Assembly: GCA_945890905.1 (NCBI GenBank) | Contig: CAMDDI010000044.1 | Location: 1-17,063, forward strand | DNA length: 17,063 bases | Direction: 5' to 3' | Source: Bacteriovorax stolpii | GTDB taxonomy: Bacteria > Bdellovibrionota > Bacteriovoracia > Bacteriovoracales > Bacteriovoracaceae | In this document: in pieces, positions 14,559-17,063 of the stretch | How positions within the stretch are numbered: the first letter of the stretch is position 1 | How the letters are laid out: each line of letters opens with the position of its first letter | Notes under the pieces: model-generated | The model's database searches: none | Told to the model about the DNA's origin: nothing | Seen by the model: only the letters and a program-made list of their open reading frames with translations | Translations under genes and position numbers: made by a program

Positions 14559-15310
14559 AGACCAGTCATTGAACGCCACTTGTTCGGCTGATCTTTAAGA
14601 CCATATTTGAAATCGCTTCTGATCTTATTAGGATCCACATAGCTTCCAAATAATCTATCCCAAACGGTGAACACATTTCCAAAGTTCTTATTCTGAGTTC
14701 CCAATTGTGAATGGTGAGGATGATGAAAATCCGGCGTCACAAACAGATAATGAAGACGCCAGCTCTTAGGAATGGCGAGATTTGAATGAGAAAAAAGATT
14801 TGCAATCACACCCATTCCAAAAGCAATCCCCAGTTCTAGAGTAGTGAAGCGAAAAAGATAAAATCCAACTAAGACCTGAGGGAATGCGTAAAGGAAGGCG
14901 TGCATAAAACTCGTTCTGAATCCTGAAAACCAATAAAGGGTTTCAGTAGTGTGATGAAACTGATGAGTACGCCACAAGAAGGGATTGTGATGCATACCCC
15001 GGTGAAGCCAATAGAGAACAAAATCTGAAAGGAAGAATGCAATTAAGAAGCGCGTAACAAAAGTCCATTGGGCCGTGGTTTCCATAAGACCAAAATCGAG
15101 ATGAATGCTGCTGTAGAATTTAGAGATTACAAGACGAGAGATATTCACTCCCAAAACCAAAGCGAAGAAGCAAACGATGTCCCACTTAAGAGTCGCCTTA
15201 ATATCGAGATTTTGGTTTTTAGGCCATAGCTTCTCGAGAAGAACAAAGATCAGAGCGAAAACCACCAAGAAGATGGTTTCGATATCTTCGTAACGCAAGT
15301 TCTCAAGCAT
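14555..15310 (-). CDS. Sterol desaturase / fatty acid hydroxylase family protein
   Basis: This integral-membrane diiron oxygenase family hydroxylates or desaturates lipids. The full histidine set is visible in the 251-residue product: H-R-G-M-H-H (103-108), H-Q-F-H-H (116-120), H175 in S-H-S-N, and H-H-P-H-H (196-200). Hydrophobic segments lie at about 11-27, 44-62, 83-102 and 136-172. P-D-F-H-H-P-H-H and F-G-N-V-F-T-V-W-D-R-L-F-G-S-Y are the usual C-terminal family landmarks. The ATG lies two bases after the stop of the Tsx-like gene, with no good ribosome site, suggesting translational coupling. The substrate (hydroxylated fatty acid, ether lipid or hopanoid/sterol) is unknown. Confidence 0.92.
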   Translation of the reverse strand: MLENLRYEDIETIFLVVFALIFVLLEKLWPKNQNLDIKATLKWDIVCFFALVLGVNISRLVISKFYSSIHLDFGLMETTAQWTFVTRFLIAFFLSDFVLYWLHRGMHHNPFLWRTHQFHHTTETLYWFSGFRTSFMHAFLYAFPQVLVGFYLFRFTTLELGIAFGMGVIANLFSHSNLAIPKSWRLHYLFVTPDFHHPHHSQLGTQNKNFGNVFTVWDRLFGSYVDPNKIRSDFKYGLKDQPNKWRSMTGL

Positions 15311-15312
15311 GA

Positions 15313-16122
15313 TTAAAACGTCATCTTGATCATGTACTGAAGTACTTTTTCAGTTTTATGAGCAAGAGTGTAGCGATTAGTAAAGTAAGCGTACTCAAAA
15401 CCAGTTTCGATACGGTCTGGTTTTCCGAACATTCCATAACCCACGTCCCATAAGAACTGAGGTTGAGTTGTGAGAAAGCGCGCATGTTTATCAAAAACTA
15501 CGCCAATTTTTTTCAATTTTTCTCTTTGATCTACATTGATGTCACCATCCCAAGGAGAAGCCGCGATAAATCCAGTGAATTTAAAGCGGCGCCAAGGACC
15601 GTAATCCCATGTGGATTGCCAGAAGGCCCCAATCTGAGTTCCTACACCTGCGGCACGAGGGTTATCACGAAGAACTGTATTAATTGATACAAAATCAAAA
15701 CCAGGAACAGCTAAGTCATACTGAAGGCCGTAGAAATAATTTCGGAAGTTGTTTGAACCGTTTCCTGATCCATTTTCCCATTCAAGGCGAATGGATACGT
15801 CTTTAATCCACCCAGCTTCCCATTTTTTTCCGGTCATTTTACTAAGACTGAAAGTGGGGGCCATTCCGCCAAAGTACTGATTGGGATAACCCCCCTCATC
15901 ATTTCCGTTTTGATGAGAAAACGGCTCAGTCAAATCATAGTAAAAGAATACGTTTCCATATTCCCAAACTTGAAAATGCTCAAGGGTTTGAGTGAGTTTT
16001 TTACGCTTGTAACCTAAATCATTTCTAAAAGTGTTACCCCATAGATAAGACAAACTCAGCGCCTTTGCTTCGCTGCATGCGAATAAAAGAACGAGTCCGA
16101 GTAATGCTAACCTATTGAACAT
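15313..16122 (-). CDS. Tsx-like outer-membrane channel protein
   Basis: A clear AGGAG lies six bases before the ATG. The signal peptide probably ends at A-K-A (residue 21). The lipobox-like L-F-A-C just before it has Phe at a disfavoured position, so lipidation is unlikely. The mature 248 residues begin L-S-L-S-Y-L-W-G-N. They contain W-E-Y-G-N-V-F-F-Y-Y-D-L-T (about 53-65), a segment much like the G-D-x-F-F-F-x-D of nucleoside-specific Tsx channels. Many aromatic strand segments and a terminal K-M-T-F support a barrel of about 12 strands. The predicted role is passage of nucleosides or another small solute through the outer membrane. It heads a two-gene operon with the lipid hydroxylase-like gene, so transport of a lipid-related compound is an alternative. 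Confidence 0.65.
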   Translation of the reverse strand: MFNRLALLGLVLLFACSEAKALSLSYLWGNTFRNDLGYKRKKLTQTLEHFQVWEYGNVFFYYDLTEPFSHQNGNDEGGYPNQYFGGMAPTFSLSKMTGKKWEAGWIKDVSIRLEWENGSGNGSNNFRNYFYGLQYDLAVPGFDFVSINTVLRDNPRAAGVGTQIGAFWQSTWDYGPWRRFKFTGFIAASPWDGDINVDQREKLKKIGVVFDKHARFLTTQPQFLWDVGYGMFGKPDRIETGFEYAYFTNRYTLAHKTEKVLQYMIKMTF

Positions 16123-16187
16123 AAAACACTCCTGAAGTTATTTTTATTTCCGTACCAAATAAATCAAATAATGAGGAGCATAATTTT

Positions 16188-16265
16188 ATGGAAAAAGTAA
16201 CCCCCTCTATGGAGATCATCATTCGTGATACCATTGAGGAGTACCTTCCAAGGAGGGAAGAATGA
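16188..16265 (+). CDS. Probable 25-residue microprotein coupled to the lipoprotein gene
   Basis: An ATG at 16188, with GAGGAG at 16173-16178 nine bases before it, opens 25 codons ending in TGA at 16263-16265. This stop overlaps the next ATG as ATGA, the classic arrangement of translationally coupled genes. The peptide starts M-E-K-V-T-P-S-M-E and ends E-Y-L-P-R-R-E-E. It has a short hydrophobic I-I-I core between acidic and basic residues and no signal peptide or membrane helix. Its last codons also carry the AGGAGG ribosome site of the next gene. It may be a real small protein or a leader peptide controlling the lipoprotein gene. No homologue was recognised. Confidence 0.5.
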   Translation: MEKVTPSMEIIIRDTIEEYLPRREE

Positions 16266-16720
16266 AATATGTAAGTATAATTTATTTAATAGCTCTAGCT
16301 AGTTGTGCTCATTACCGGGCACCCTCTTCAGTGAATGGTCAACAAGTAGCGAGTGATTCTATAGCTTTAGGAAATGTCACGGCCACTGCCACCAAGAGTT
16401 CACAAAAGTCTGATGTGTGTTTTGATATCAATGTTGTAGTGAAAGGCACTGATCAAGCAGTTGCCCAACCATCAAACTGGACACTGGCCTGGGTAGATAA
16501 AGCTGAACAATATCATTTAATGAATTTCTCTCAGCGTGAACCAGCTTCGGTACCTCAAGGTGGCCGAGTAGCAGCTCAATATGGTGAGTATGAACAGTGG
16601 AGCAACACTTTCAGAACATGTGCTCCTGAAGCGAGATTTAATGAAGTGAAAGCATTAGTCCTCACTCCAAAATCACTTCCCTATAAAGAATCCAAAGGCC
16701 TCTATCTCAATTGGCAGTAA
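16262..16720 (+). CDS. Small predicted lipoprotein, unrecognised family
   Basis: The 152-residue product begins with a short signal sequence ending in L-A-S-C (C15), a good lipobox, so it should be lipid-anchored to a periplasm-facing membrane. AGGAGG at 16251-16256 is a near-perfect ribosome site five bases before the ATG. The mature part has two cysteines (C53 in D-V-C-F-D-I-N-V and C120 in R-T-C-A-P) that may form a disulfide across a beta-rich fold; alternating strands around 50-62 and 72-86 suggest a small sandwich. It follows the 25-codon gene with an ATGA overlap and ends at a strong terminator. Function unknown. Confidence 0.8.
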   Translation: MKYVSIIYLIALASCAHYRAPSSVNGQQVASDSIALGNVTATATKSSQKSDVCFDINVVVKGTDQAVAQPSNWTLAWVDKAEQYHLMNFSQREPASVPQGGRVAAQYGEYEQWSNTFRTCAPEARFNEVKALVLTPKSLPYKESKGLYLNWQ

Positions 16721-16724
16721 TTCT

Positions 16725-16754
16725 AAAGGGGTCCTATCGGGCCCCTTTTTTTTT
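16725..16754 (+). terminator. Rho-independent terminator of the lipoprotein gene
   Basis: AAAGGGGTCC and GGGCCCCTTT pair as a ten-base stem, including one G-T wobble, around a TATC loop. T continues unbroken from 16746 to 16754. It begins five bases after the lipoprotein stop. The right arm and T-run lie inside the last codons of the convergent TerC-family gene. Confidence 0.93.
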
Positions 16755-17063
16755 GTTATTATTGCTGATGATGGAAGCAATCACCGAGATCGTCAGCACT
16801 CCAAAAATTACCCCCATGGTGACACTCACTGGCACATGGTACCAATAAGTCATAAGCATTTTCGCTCCGATAAACATCAAGATGATACTGAGTCCAAACT
16901 TCAAATAATGAAAAGCATCCGCAAATCCTTTGAGTGCAAAATAAAGTGCACGAAGACCAAGAATAGCAAACACATTGGAAGTAAATACCAGGAACGGATC
17001 ATTGGTGATTCCGATAATTGCAGGGATTGAGTCGATGGCAAAAACCAGATCCGAAAATTCTAC
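16734..17063 (-). CDS. TerC-family integral membrane protein, 5' end cut by the window edge
   Basis: The minus strand is open from the window edge to a TAG at 16734-16736, giving the last 109 residues. It begins V-E-F-S-D-L-V-F-A-I-D-S-I-P-A-I and continues D-P-F-L-V-F-T-S-N-V-F-A-I-L-G-L-R-A-L-Y-F, which are the most conserved segments of TerC/Alx proteins. Two further hydrophobic helices (about 55-72 and 79-98) and a short basic tail follow. TerC/Alx proteins are linked to tellurite resistance, pH-dependent manganese export and metal loading of exported proteins. The final codons, including a Lys run and G-A-R, are the complement of the neighbouring gene's terminator. Any internal ATG start, such as 16973, would cut off conserved helices and is not the true start. 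Confidence 0.93.
   Translation of the reverse strand, partial: VEFSDLVFAIDSIPAIIGITNDPFLVFTSNVFAILGLRALYFALKGFADAFHYLKFGLSIILMFIGAKMLMTYWYHVPVSVTMGVIFGVLTISVIASIISNNNKKKGAR

Noticed and set aside
16045..16122. Lipobox (L-F-A-C) in the Tsx-like protein
   Set aside because: Phe at the -2 position is disfavoured, a good signal peptidase I site (A-K-A) follows, and beta-barrel proteins are not lipoproteins.
1..17063. CRISPR arrays, tRNA or rRNA genes, transposases, toxin-antitoxin or restriction genes
   Set aside because: No regularly spaced repeats, cloverleaf-like sequences or recognisable proteins of these classes were seen on either strand.

Overview
The window is AT-rich, densely packed bacterial DNA from a Gram-negative organism. 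It encodes several signal-peptide proteins with outer-membrane beta-barrel character, lipoproteins with lipoboxes, and an ExbB/ExbD energy-coupling pair. The TonB-like partner of that pair carries an AgmX/PglI-type C-terminal domain, best known from myxobacteria and Bdellovibrio relatives. Together with many secreted envelope proteins that have no familiar name, this points to the Bdellovibrionota, perhaps the Bacteriovorax/Peredibacter side. That placement is inference from gene content; no rRNA or other marker gene is present. No tRNA, rRNA, CRISPR array, insertion sequence or phage gene was seen.

Left part (1-5825). A 2OG-Fe(II) oxygenase-like gene runs off the left edge. It is followed by about 500 bases with no convincing gene but with gene-remnant-like reading frames. 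Next come a secreted protein with a permuted papain-like (LRAT/NlpC-like) motif, a small YbaN/DUF454 membrane protein, a convergent beta-barrel gene, and a divergent second barrel gene that leads into ung (uracil-DNA glycosylase). A strong hairpin follows ung, then another degenerate intergenic stretch (about 5862-6190).

Centre (6208-11791). A same-strand run starts with ExbB-, ExbD- and TonB/AgmX-like proteins, which should form a proton-driven trans-envelope machine. After a 78-base gap with no visible terminator come a secreted NlpC/P60-like protein, a b561-type diheme cytochrome b, a membrane-anchored sulfite-oxidase-fold molybdopterin protein and an MFS transporter. The last four are overlapping or nearly so, and a strong bidirectional terminator ends the run. 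The cytochrome and the molybdopterin protein look like one redox module exchanging electrons between the quinone pool and a periplasmic substrate.

Right part (11800-17063). A lipoprotein polysaccharide deacetylase (minus strand) is divergent from a TauE/SafE-family permease coupled to DUF1634. These converge on a sterol-desaturase-like hydroxylase that is paired with a Tsx-like outer-membrane channel. A probable 25-residue microprotein gene overlaps a small lipoprotein gene by ATGA. Its terminator lies partly inside the 3' end of a convergent TerC-family gene cut by the right edge.

The most interesting items are the cytochrome/molybdopterin module without a Tat signal, the ExbB-ExbD-AgmX machine with no receptor nearby, the unannotated microprotein gene, and the two extremely tight convergent junctions sharing TTAA and CTAG stop tetranucleotides.
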